NCBI RefSeq assembly: GCF_027943255.1
Contig: NC_072895.1
Location: 84,384,001-84,448,000, forward strand
Length of the DNA: 64,000 bases
Reading direction: 5' to 3'
Source: Anastrepha obliqua
Lineage: Eukaryota > Arthropoda > Insecta > Diptera > Tephritidae
How positions within the stretch are numbered: the first letter of the stretch is position 1; each line of letters opens with the position of its first letter. The position numbers and the translations under genes were made by a program. The notes beneath the pieces were generated by a model that made no database searches, had not been told where the DNA came from, and saw nothing but the letters and a program-made list of their open reading frames with translations. Of this stretch, positions 55,351 through 64,000 are shown piece by piece.

Positions 55351-55960
55351 CCAAAGCGTTTTTCAGTAAGAGCGCTTCAACTTTTGAACTTTTTTGAATA
55401 AAACACAAACGGTTTGACTTTTTTAACTAATTTTTTTTTTATTATCGAGTTTGAACATATACATTTAAGTATGAAATTCGATTTTTTTTGCATGACCACA
55501 GCGTGCACGTTTTACGAAGTCCAATCATTGAACCCAATTTTCGACCACTCTTTTGCATAAATCGGCCGAAATTCCAGCAATTTCGCGTTCAATATTGGCT
55601 CTGAGCTCACAAATCGTCGCCGGCTTGTTACTGTAGACCAATGACTTCACATAACCCCAAAGAAAATAGTCTAGAGGCGTCAAATCACACGAGCGCGGCG
55701 GCCATTCGACCGGTCCATTTCTGGAAATCATGCGCTCATCGAACTTACTCTTCAACAAATCAGTTGTAGCGTGTGCTGTGTGGCTTGTGGCCCCGTCCTG
55801 TTGAAACCACATGTCGTCTAAGTTCATACCATTCAATTGCGGCCAAAAATAATCGTTTATCATGTCGCGGTATCGATTTCCATTCACAGTAACGTGACGA
55901 TCGTTCTCGTTCGCCCTCCCTATCGGAAAAAAGTTGAAGCGCACCTATTGAAAAACGCTG
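55351..55960 (-). mobile_element. DD41D mariner deletion derivative, 610 bp, termini and TA duplication
   Basis: Left end AAAGCGTTTTTCAGTAAGAG then CGCTTCAAC; the inverse of the right end is CAGCGTTTTTCAATAGGTGC then GCTTCAAC. This gives an inverted repeat of about 30 bp, with TA at 55349-55350 and 55961-55962. The interior is the C-terminal half of the transposase. The N-terminal half, including the first catalytic Asp, is deleted up to the right terminus. The termini differ from all other mariners here, so it is a separate lineage. Confidence 0.88.
55469..55944 (-). pseudogene. DD41D transposase C-terminal half, one nonsense codon
   Basis: Open from about 55944: VTVNGNRYRDMINDYFWPQL, LDDMWFQQDGATSHTAHATT (second Asp), VEWPPRSCDLTPLDYFLWGY (third Asp), SNKPATICELRANIEREIAG, ISADLCKRVVENWVQ. 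Then a TGA at 55525-55527 where the family has Arg, followed by LDFVKRARCGHAKKIEFHT and the natural stop. I count 41 residues between the two Asp. Apart from the TGA (a likely CGA-to-TGA change) and the N-terminal deletion the frame is clean. Confidence 0.88.
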
Positions 55961-55964
55961 TAGA

Positions 55965-56890
55965 AAAAAGTCAGATTTTTCAGGTGCATATACGAAGCGT
56001 GTAAATTAGTCCCAGGAAAAGTCTCTGAGACTCTGTAGAGCTTGCTCTCGCCATTTAATAATTTATTTCTTATAATATATTTAATGAATTAAAATGTGCA
56101 AGCACGAAACAAATCCTTAAGTGAGCTCTAAAAGGAATTTTTGTATAATGTTTTCACCTAATTCTTTTTTTACATAAATTTTTTGAAAACGTATCTATGT
56201 TGTAAAAAGAGAATTAGGTGTATTTACAATTCTTCGAATTCATAAAAAAAAGTCGAAATTAATATTCTTTGAAAAATATATTCCAGTACAAATAGTGGCT
56301 GCAAATATAAAATAAGAGTAAATATGTTATTCATACCACCAGGTGTACCATACGCGTAAAACCTTTGCTATTCAGTAACATAAATTAAAATAAGATGTAG
56401 CCGAAGGCCCTGGCAGCCAGTGCTTATTTCGTAAGTGGAATAGTTATTAATAACTGTTACTCTTTTAAATAAAAAAAAAAAAAAAAAAAAAAAAAAATAA
56501 GATGCGTAATATGTACGTACGCACACATGTATGTGTGAATATGCAGCCCACCATATTCGCAATACGCCAATCCCACTCTACAAGTTTTGTTGTAGCCAGC
56601 TTGCTTTGTTATTGCTTTCTCTAACGCTGCACGAAATGAAGCTGAACATAGCAATTAAATGTTGCCTACTTTTAGGCGCTATATAGATATTTGTGGTAAA
56701 ATAAACACATGCATTGGCATAATAAAATTACCAGCACTGTATATGAGGCAGAAAATTTCAAATTTTGTTTTTTATTGTTGTTGTGTTTTTATAAAATGAA
56801 AAAAAAAAAAATTACGTTGAGGAAAATTTACATTTAAAAAAAATTGTGCTATTGCTACTTATTTTATTAAAAATTTTTTTTTTAATTTTT
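55965..56890. other. Spacer with a long A homopolymer
   Basis: A homopolymer of about 28 A at 56469-56496. TATTAAAAATTTTTTTTTTA-type low complexity near 56870. No gene seen. Confidence 0.4.
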
Positions 56891-56892
56891 AA

Positions 56893-57596
56893 GGGGGTAT
56901 TCTAGTGTAGAAATTCGAAAAAATCTGTTTTTTTGTTGATATTCGCGAAGTTTAACCTTTCAAGAATATGCCCTTAAAAGGATTTGTTAAAATTTTAATT
57001 ATTTCCAGAGATATATGTATGTTAGCTATTTCAGTGTCATGACTTCTAAACTGGCTCGGCTGGAATGCCACAGGGCGTAATGGCACCCAAACAATGTTTA
57101 CCTTGATTTCTCAGGTTCTACTTAACCGATTGATTTGCAATTTGGTGTGAGCCTTCTCAATATATATCTATCTAGCGTACTTACTATTATTATAAACAAA
57201 ATAAAATGTTTACTATTTTTAAAATATTCCGAAAAGTTACAAAAAGTATTAAATAAATTTGTCATTTTTTCGGGCAGCCGCAATTTGGCCAAAAAAAATT
57301 TTTTCCGACTTTTTTGTAGTGAGTACGGTAGCAGCATTCATCAAGATTAATAATCTTTTTAATTTTTTTGTTTCAGATTATTAGAACGCTTGCAATCGTG
57401 GTAGGCGCCATTTTTTTTAACCCCCACTTCAACAACTTATAACTTTTTGAGTTTTTCGTTTTTTGAGATTTTTAATTTTTTTATGTATTTTTAAAACATT
57501 AATGAATATCTTTTTAAATATATTTAATAATTTTTATTTTTTTTATAGCACCCGAAAAAACATCTCAAATTCATGCCTCTATACTAGAATACCCCC
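56893..57596. mobile_element. TTAA-flanked 704-bp MITE (piggyBac-like)
   Basis: TTAA at 56889-56892 and again at 57597-57600 flank an element with inverted ends GGGGGTATTCTAGTGTAGA and the inverse GGGGGTATTCTAGTATAGAG. The TTAA duplication and terminal G run are the signature of the piggyBac superfamily. The interior is AT-rich with no transposase; two opposed short frames (57122-57350) reflect an AT-rich palindromic middle. Strand cannot be assigned. Confidence 0.88.
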
Positions 57597-57611
57597 TTAA
57601 TATTAAATTAT

Positions 57612-57745
57612 ACCGCCTCCGAAGGCCAAATGGCTTTTTATGAGAAGATTTTTTCGTGACAGGAACACACCCAGAGAGGTTTGCTTTGCCTGCGACCGCT
57701 ATTCAAATTTTTTTGCATTTAAAGTTTCGTAACCGAGGTACCCAA
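57612..57745 (-). repeat. S1 SINE, copy 4
   Basis: Plus strand: CCGCCTCCGAAGGCCAAATG, GCTTTTTATGAGAAG, CACACCCAGAGAGGTTTGCT, TTGCCTGCGACCGCTATTC, then GTTTCGTAACCGAGG, the inverse of a box B-like GGTTACGAAAC. It starts about 12 bp after the TTAA MITE. Confidence 0.7.
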
Positions 57746-57749
57746 TAAT

Positions 57750-58355
57750 GTTTCTGTTTTGAATTGTGATTTTGGGGTTTGAAGCTCTTAAAAACACTCG
57801 ATATATACTAACCTAGACCTGGAATATAATAAAAAAGCAACAACAATGATTGATCATTTAACTCTGCTTATAGAAATTTCTCATGAGTACCTTTGGACTA
57901 CAACTTTTGTGGAGAACCCATGTTGCACTGAAAATTACCCTAACGTACCATCTTTCGGGTATCACCTCTCAATCTATTTTTTCTTTGGATGATGCTTCAA
58001 ACCTCTCTGCAATATCTACTACTTAGAATAATCGTGACCTAGTCTGGGGCACATTACGCCGTTAGGTTACTTCAGAGCTTCTAGATATGCCTGCTGATTT
58101 CTAAGTACCGAGAGTTAGATTACTTAGCAGATTTGATGTCGCATTAAAAGATAGGGTCAAGTTGGTGAAAACTATTGCTTTACCCTCGAAGGTATGAGTC
58201 AAGATTAATAACATCTGAATAATTTAACATTTCTACCTCTCTACTCTTTCCAATAAATGAACATATCTGCTTTTTAGCGCAATTCACAAACCAAAGAGTT
58301 TGGATTTGTCTCCTTCAAGCAAAAAAAGCATACAACCATGTTTCTCTCTCCTCAT
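57750..58355. other. Spacer, nothing recognised
   Basis: No gene or known repeat. Short runs resembling a decayed LINE tail could not be confirmed. Confidence 0.35.
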
Positions 58356-58359
58356 GTTG

Positions 58360-58500
58360 TTGTTGTGTTTGTTGTTGTAACAGCATAAACATTCACCTTG
58401 CATGTACGGAGTGACGCTGCTGCGGGAGTGAGAATCCTTTGTCGGATATAAATCCAGGTCGTTCCGGTAGAACCGACTGTTCTGCAAACGTTTCTCTCTT
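58360..58500 (+). repeat. S2 repeat, copy 3 (fullest)
   Basis: TGTTGTTGTTGTGTTTGTTG, TAACAGCATAAACATTCACC, ACGCTGCTGCGGGAGTGAGA, ATCCTTTGTCGGATATAAAT, CCAGGTCGTTCCGGTAGAAC, CGACTGTTCTGCAAACG. The order matches the other three copies. Antisense frames here (58284-58487) are by-products. Confidence 0.8.
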
Positions 58501-58504
58501 CATG

Positions 58505-60165
58505 CCAAACTTCGCTGGTCGTTACTATCCTTGGTACCAGTGCTTTGACAGTGAGAATACCGCGAAGAGCTTCATCAAGTTTTTGAAGTGTAGTGTTATT
58601 GTACTTATAGTTAAGTAATGCAACGGTATTTACCTAAGAACAGAAAAAAAAATTGAGCCGAGTACAGAGTCTCTGATAATCCATGCCATTTTATGCATTA
58701 AGAGATACTAAAAAATAATATCTAATAATAAAATTATCTATTATTGACACCAACTGGTTGCATATTAGTTGAGTGCGCGCGCTGCCAGGCTATATCGGGC
58801 ACATTTTAACAGTCAGCGTCAGCTGCGAGCAACTAGTTTAGCCGGCAACATAGTGACAACAGAAAACATTCATATAAATTTATTTACTTTTTTGCCGGCA
58901 AGCAACGAACTAATTTTAAATCAAACGGAGGAGGCTGAAACATACTCAGAAACTCTAAATATAAAGTAGAGCAACCCATAAAACATTGCAGAGTGAACTT
59001 TGTGCTCAATGCGACGATGTCGAGGGGCTGCAAATGCCCCAGTGGCTTTGCTACGGCGCCAATATACCAGCAAAGTCAGACAGTTGTCGCCTCTAGCAGG
59101 CAAACACGCGGAAAATATGCACTATACATATCTACATATTTATTTGTTTAGTACATACTTGCCATTATCCATGAGAGTTTGCTCCCATAGAGGCGGCGAC
59201 AAAATTTTTTGCAAATATTTGCTATCTCTTGACATAAATTAAATCCTTCTCTGCACACATTTATGCGCATACATTTGCGTATTTATGTGCATAGTTTTGA
59301 TGCAAATAATTTCGCCCCAGTGCAATGTCAATGCAAGCATTAAATAAACTGTTGATTCGTATAAATTTCGTTTTCAATTTATTTCGCCATGACATTGCCG
59401 CAATGCCAAACAACCAGACCGACAGCTGACAATCGACAACTGTCAGCGGTTAACACTCTGTCTCAGCCGGCAAAAAGCGACATTATTGCTGCGTACAGAG
59501 GCTAACAAAAAACAACAGCAAAGAAGCAAGCCAAACAACGAAATAGTCTAATAGCGAGCACATTTTTGAGGCAGTCAACATTGAGCGCCTACTTGATTAA
59601 TTAATTAATAAAACGCGTCAAGTTGCATGTTGAACGCTGCCATGACATGTGTTTGTGTTTGTAATGTAGCTCATGTGTGAGAAACTGTGCCTGTATGTCA
59701 CAACCGTTGGCTGGCGCAACGGGCCTTTCAATCGTTCGTGCCTTAATGGCTGGGGTGGCGAACAGCACCGAAGCACAGAAGCAATCTCCTCATTGACATG
59801 CCAATCATCATGAGTAGCTTTGCTGTCATTCACCACATTACAGCGATGGTGCTGTCAGTGGCAGTGGCAACAACAATATAGTTTAATTTCCCCACCGCAA
59901 GCATGAGTGTATGCACCCACGTAAGCAAGCAAGTGTGTGCTTATTCATACTCTACTGATCAATACTGATCTCATAGAGACCAGAACTGGTCGCTAGTGTT
60001 GCTAAGAGAAGGCATGAACGCGTGGGATCGTGTTGCCGTTTTTGGATGCTTCCTACTAAAATTGGTGAGACTTTTTCCCTCTGTTAAAATAAATTTTGAA
60101 ACATTTTGGCAATATATAAATTGATAAATTGAGAGGTATATTTGTGCACATTCATGAAATTTATT
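58505..60165. other. Spacer, partly GC-richer (58760-59100, 59700-59870)
   Basis: No transposon recognised. Short frames on both strands lack ATG or domain. Possible regulatory or non-coding exon DNA; nothing firm. Confidence 0.4.
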
Positions 60166-60169
60166 TTTT

Positions 60170-60962
60170 AAAGATAATCCATTTCAAATGTTGGCCGCAA
60201 TTGCGCCGTAATTCGTCCAACCGTAAACACCGATTTCGAATGATTCGCTGCAGTGATTCCGTCGGTATCTCGTGAATAACTTTAGTATTGTTGCTTCCAG
60301 TGCCTCAGTCGAAGCGGGTTTGTCCACAAAGCATTTAAACTTTACATAACCCCACAAATAAAAGTCCAAAGGTGTGATATCACACGATCTTGGCGGCCAA
60401 CCCACTGTATTTAGACTTTATATCCCCCACAAATAGAAGTCCAAAGGTGTGATATCTTTGTGGCCAATCCACTGGTCCGAGACGAGAGCTAAACTGCTCA
60501 CCGAAACGACGACACAGTAAATCCATTGTCTCACGTGCTGTATGTCTTGTTGAATACAAATGTTGAGAAGATTACGAACTTCAATTTCCGGGATCAAAAA
60601 GTCGTTTTTTATGGCGCGATAGCGTTCGCCATTCACTGTTACATTGGTGCCAGCCTTGTCTTTGAAGAAATATTGGTGGATGATTCTTCAATGGATGTAA
60701 TGGCTGTTCTTGAATGGTTTCGGGTTGCTCTTCAGCCTTGCTTATTGACGTAGCCTTTAAGCCAAAAATTGGTCTCATCGCTGAGCTCACATCGTTGACC
60801 TAAACGCGCGATGAACACTTTTCACAGAATGCCGATTTTCGTAATTGAAATTTCAATACCAACTGAAAAAATTATGTATTGTATTTAGTTTAATAGTAGT
60901 TACGCGTAATTAGTCAAATAAACCCCACTGGAAAAAGTAACTCCAATCTGATCAGCCTTTGG
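60170..60962 (-). pseudogene. DD41D mariner, group A copy 3, with internal duplication
   Basis: Minus strand from 60962: SSAMRPIFGLKATSISK, then NVTVNGERYRAIKN and FLIPEIEVRNLLNICIQQD (second Asp region, about 60545), then a decayed stretch. The block KDITPLDFYLWG occurs near 60440-60420, and right after it a second, better version: GWPPRSCDITPLDFYLWGYV then KFKCFVDKPASTEALEATI. So the third-Asp segment is present twice in tandem (60332-60407 and 60408-60474). The C-terminus reads RNHCSESFEIGVYGWTNYGA in a shifted frame. Many stops; dead. Confidence 0.8.
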
Positions 60963-61054
60963 AAATGAAAATACAATCGAGTTATGAGGGCGAGGAAGAT
61001 TTTGGCGTGTGTTTAGTGGAATTGGAAGGAAGTCATCTATTAGTTTGGAACTGC

Positions 61055-61135
61055 TGTACCATAGAAATTCCTCACATATGCACGGGGAATGCTGCTGGAG
61101 TGACTGTTCTTGGCTGGAGCCGTGACCTGTAGTTT
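61055..61135 (-). repeat. S2 repeat, copy 4 (partial)
   Basis: Plus strand: CACGGGGAATGCTGCTGGAG, TGACTGTTCTTGGCTGGAGC. It matches the central S2 blocks; flanking sequence to 61260 is not recognised. The orientation is tentative because the family polarity is unknown here. Confidence 0.5.
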
Positions 61136-61524
61136 GCTTTGTCTAATGGTAGAGAAAATGTAGTCCATCGGGACAGCACCAGGTCGCACGCATCGATAGT
61201 GACTCGCTAGAAGTTCTGGGAGCTTGGCCATAGTACAGATTTGTCATCAAGTGGATGATTTGGCTGGTGAAAAATTTGTCTGATGTTTGTCAATTGATGG
61301 CTTTCTATTAGGTCAATGAGGCTTTATATTAGGGAGGCATAAAAAAATTACAATCAAAATTAAAAAGTTGAAGAACAAAACGGTGCATATATCTTCTGTG
61401 CCGGATCATTTTAATTATTCTAAATAAATTCTATTCTCAGTGTCATGTAAAAATAACGGATTGTTTTATTAAACCATAGAATTTAGTTAACAGAAAAAAT
61501 ATTTTCTCGGGAATTGCCAATATA

Positions 61525-63010
61525 TTTATTTATTTATTTATTAAGCCATTGAATATGATAGATTTTTATAAGCTAAGCGGACATATTTTAAGATTAGTAG
61601 GTATTAAAAAAAGAAGTAAATTAAACTATTCTTAATAAATATTCAAAAGTTTCAATAGTTGATCTTTTGAAAATGAAAAATCTATCCCAAAAAATTTAGA
61701 GATTTTATTAAACTCTATTAAGGTTCTAGTAATAAGATCACTTCGAACATAACGAGATTTTGAGAGACCAACATAGAAGAACTGCGAACTATGCAGAGCT
61801 TTAGCCGAAGTCTTAAAGAAAATCCTCTCAAGTCAACTGCAACTCAGACTAAATCAAAAACAAAATCAATAAGCATCGCGCTTCATATATAGGGATAAGA
61901 TCCGAAATTACGCTACGCGAAATGTAAGAATACTTTCTGGATTCGTTCAATTCTAGCAGCATGGTACGCATAATACGGAGACCAAATGAAATGATACTCA
62001 AGTTTGGAACGCATAAACGCCGTATACAAAAGCTTCAGCGTGTAAGGGTTGCAGAAATCGGATCTATGACGCCCAACAAGAGCAATCATGGCGTAAGATT
62101 TAGTAATAATTAAATTTATATGACCAGTAAAAGTAAGCTTCGAATCAAATATTACACCCAAGACTTCAATTTCACTTACGCGTGACAGAGGCTTGCTAGA
62201 TATGTGATTAGAGGTGTCAATAACAGTGGCATAATTTGGAAGCACTTACTGTTCAGCGGTAGACGAATATTGATACACCAGTTACTGCAATTATCTAAAA
62301 CAATTTGCATCAATTCAGAATCGGGAGAGCTGGTGATCGTCGAATAAATCTTAACGTCGTCTTGCTGACGAGAAGTAATAGTCAAAATCATTGATAAACA
62401 GAACAAAAAAAAAAGCGGACCCATACTACCTCGCGGAGTCCCAGAGCAAGCAGCGAAAGGAATAGACCTAACATTGTCGGCGACAACCAAGCAATGGCGA
62501 TTGTGTAAGTAAGATGAGCTCCAACTTAAGAAGGCTGAGTGGAAGCCAATGTAGGCTAATTTTTTAATTTTGTGTTATATGGTAGCCTCATTGGAAGGCA
62601 ACGATACAGTCATCCGAAAATACAGCTAAGTTAGACACTGTTGAGCGGCCCCGAAAGAAGCCATGCTGCTCCGGACGCACCATATTCTTGATAGCAAAAA
62701 GCAATTTGTCCTCGATGATGCATTCAAAAAGCTTTACAGTGGCGGAAAGCTTTCTAATAGGCCTATAGTTACTACATAATATCGTTTTTATTACCGCTCT
62801 TGAAAATAGGTGAAATGAAAGCCAAGTTCCAGGCATCAATAAAAGTACCCGAAGGTAAAGAATCACATTGCTTGGTGTATTCAAGCAATCAAAAACCATC
62901 AACATCAGTGTTTAAGTCGAGTAATACCTCTAGCTTGCCGAAATCAATACATTTTCGTATATCAAAGGAAACATTTTCCTCACTGTCGGAGGTCGATGCA
63001 AAATTGGCTT
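61525..63010 (-). pseudogene. jockey/CR1-like LINE reverse transcriptase, degenerate
   Basis: Minus strand from about 63010: CDSLPSGTFIDAWNLAFISP then IFKSGNKNDIM, frameshift, CSNYRPIRKLSATVKLFECI, MVRPEQHGFFRGRSTVSNLA (RT palm motifs). FAACSGTPRGSMGPLFFLFC follows, where the family has G-V-P-Q-G-S-x-L-G-P. The active-site region reads RQQDDVKIYSTI (the D-D pair is present). The thumb then runs SEIEVLGVIFDSKLTFTGHI, PYTLKLLYTAFMRSKLEYHF and ARIERIQKVFLHFA. Downstream KALHSSQFFYVGLSKSRYVR lies near 61800. The 3' end is a TAAATAAATAAATAAA tail at 61525-61545 (minus sense). No endonuclease upstream; several frameshifts. Confidence 0.88.
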
Positions 63011-63014
63011 AGAT

Positions 63015-64000
63015 AAAGGCTTAGGTGGCAAGAGGCGCTGTTTCAATATTGCAATGTTTTCACAATGCGGCAAATATCAATTTTATTTGTTCTACAGCAA
63101 ACAATTTTCATGCACCCAAACCTGTAGACTTTCATAAAGAAACGCTGCATGGTCACGACCGCCGTAGCGGAACTTTTACTGTCGCACGGTGTTATCAGTA
63201 ACCTTTTTATTAAGAATAACATCAGGCTCGAGGTGAATATTACAATTACCGATCACTTACAGTATTTTTCGGAATAAAACTCTAATGAAAACACATACAA
63301 AATTCACAATTAGAGAATGCCCAGCTTCAACTTCAATTTATCTGCTTCGGCGTCTCCTTCCTAAAGATCAACGAATTACGCATTTACTACTGAGAGCCGA
63401 GCATTCGAGTTCATTAACTGAAAACCAACAAAAGAATATCCATTTTGCATCAGTTTGCCTTACAGCCAGGAAATTAGTTAATCATTTTGTGGAACTCTCC
63501 TATTTCAGGGTGTGGACGTGCGTGCCATACATACATATAAATACAACACTCATCAATTTCATCTCACCACCTTAGCACATCGCTCACGCATACACTCCGC
63601 GAAATTCATTTATAGGCGCAGGAATTAATGATATTAAAATTTGTTTCAATTATAACGGTGCCGTATTTTTGATCTCGAAGTTATGCTTTTTAATTAGTTT
63701 TTCATGTTTTGTTTGTAATACGTAAGTTCGGTTACTTCTTTTTCTCATAATTTTTAAACTTTTCACTCGGCAGTTAGTTTAAAAGTAATTTTTTAAGATT
63801 AGTTTGGAAGTTTTGATTTTATTTAACTATTAAATATTTTTTATTAAATTTTTACAAAAATTCGTCATATGAAACCAAAAAACTCTAACACCCGCAGAAA
63901 TCACTTAAGGACATACGAACAAAGTTACTGGCATGGCCAGCAGGCAAATTACCTTTCAAATTAATCCGCTTTTATTCGGGCTGGCTTGAAAGAAAAAATG
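63015..64000. other. Spacer
   Basis: 63015-63250 may be a further, unreadable part of the LINE ending at 63010. A 96-codon plus frame (63285-63575) starts at ATG but has no recognised domain. The rest is AT-rich. Confidence 0.35.

Noticed and set aside
56469..56496. Poly-A run as the tail of a retroposed gene
   Set aside because: No cDNA-like coding sequence upstream and no target duplication seen.

Overview
The window reads as AT-rich, gene-poor euchromatin of a higher fly. No bacterial, plasmid or phage features, rRNA genes, canonical tRNA genes, CRISPR arrays or complete conserved host genes were seen. The transposon mix (several DD41D rosa-type, DD34D and DD37D mariners, RTE-, jockey- and I/R1-type LINEs whose 3' ends carry CCTAA-like repeats, a piggyBac relative, a Helentron fragment and a tRNA-headed SINE) fits a cyclorrhaphan dipteran. 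Two short dispersed repeats (called S1 and S2 here) look to me like repeats common in tephritid fruit flies. The tephritid assignment is inference from memory, not a search result.

Layout. 0-10 kb: an RTE LINE remnant, two dead DD34D mariners, a 360-bp mariner deletion derivative, a DD41D remnant and two more RTE pieces. 10-12 kb: unique-looking spacer. 12-14 kb: a LINE that kept ORF1 and RNase H but lost everything between. 15-16 kb: a SINE flanked by two copies of a MITE (M1). 17-18 kb: a DD37D (maT-like) transposase. 19-20.5 kb: an R1-like LINE. 22 kb: a second DD41D copy. 24.6-26.5 kb: a LINE tail abutting a piggyBac transposase. 27.6-29.0 kb: an M1 MITE split by an insertion holding a Helentron endonuclease. 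29.5 kb: a small DD41D MITE. 30.6-32.5 kb: two opposed LINE remnants. 32.5-42 kb: mostly spacer with T-rich and then strongly A-rich low-complexity DNA. 42.0-42.9 kb: a 5'-truncated LINE with an open RNase H/C-terminal frame. 43.3-44.3 kb: the best non-transposon coding candidates, a GC-rich possible exon on + and a 261-codon open frame on -. 45-58 kb: a diverged tandem repeat, several mariner derivatives, SINE copies and a TTAA-flanked MITE. 60-63 kb: a DD41D copy with an internal duplication, then a jockey/CR1-like LINE.

Nothing here works as an operon or pathway. The content is layers of transposition, deletion and nesting, plus possible non-coding exons or regulatory DNA of an unseen host gene. 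Nearly all transposase and reverse transcriptase frames are broken. The points most worth a second look are the Helentron-in-MITE nesting, the TTAA-flanked MITE, the two near-intact deletion derivatives of DD41D mariners, and the 43.3-44.3 kb coding candidates.
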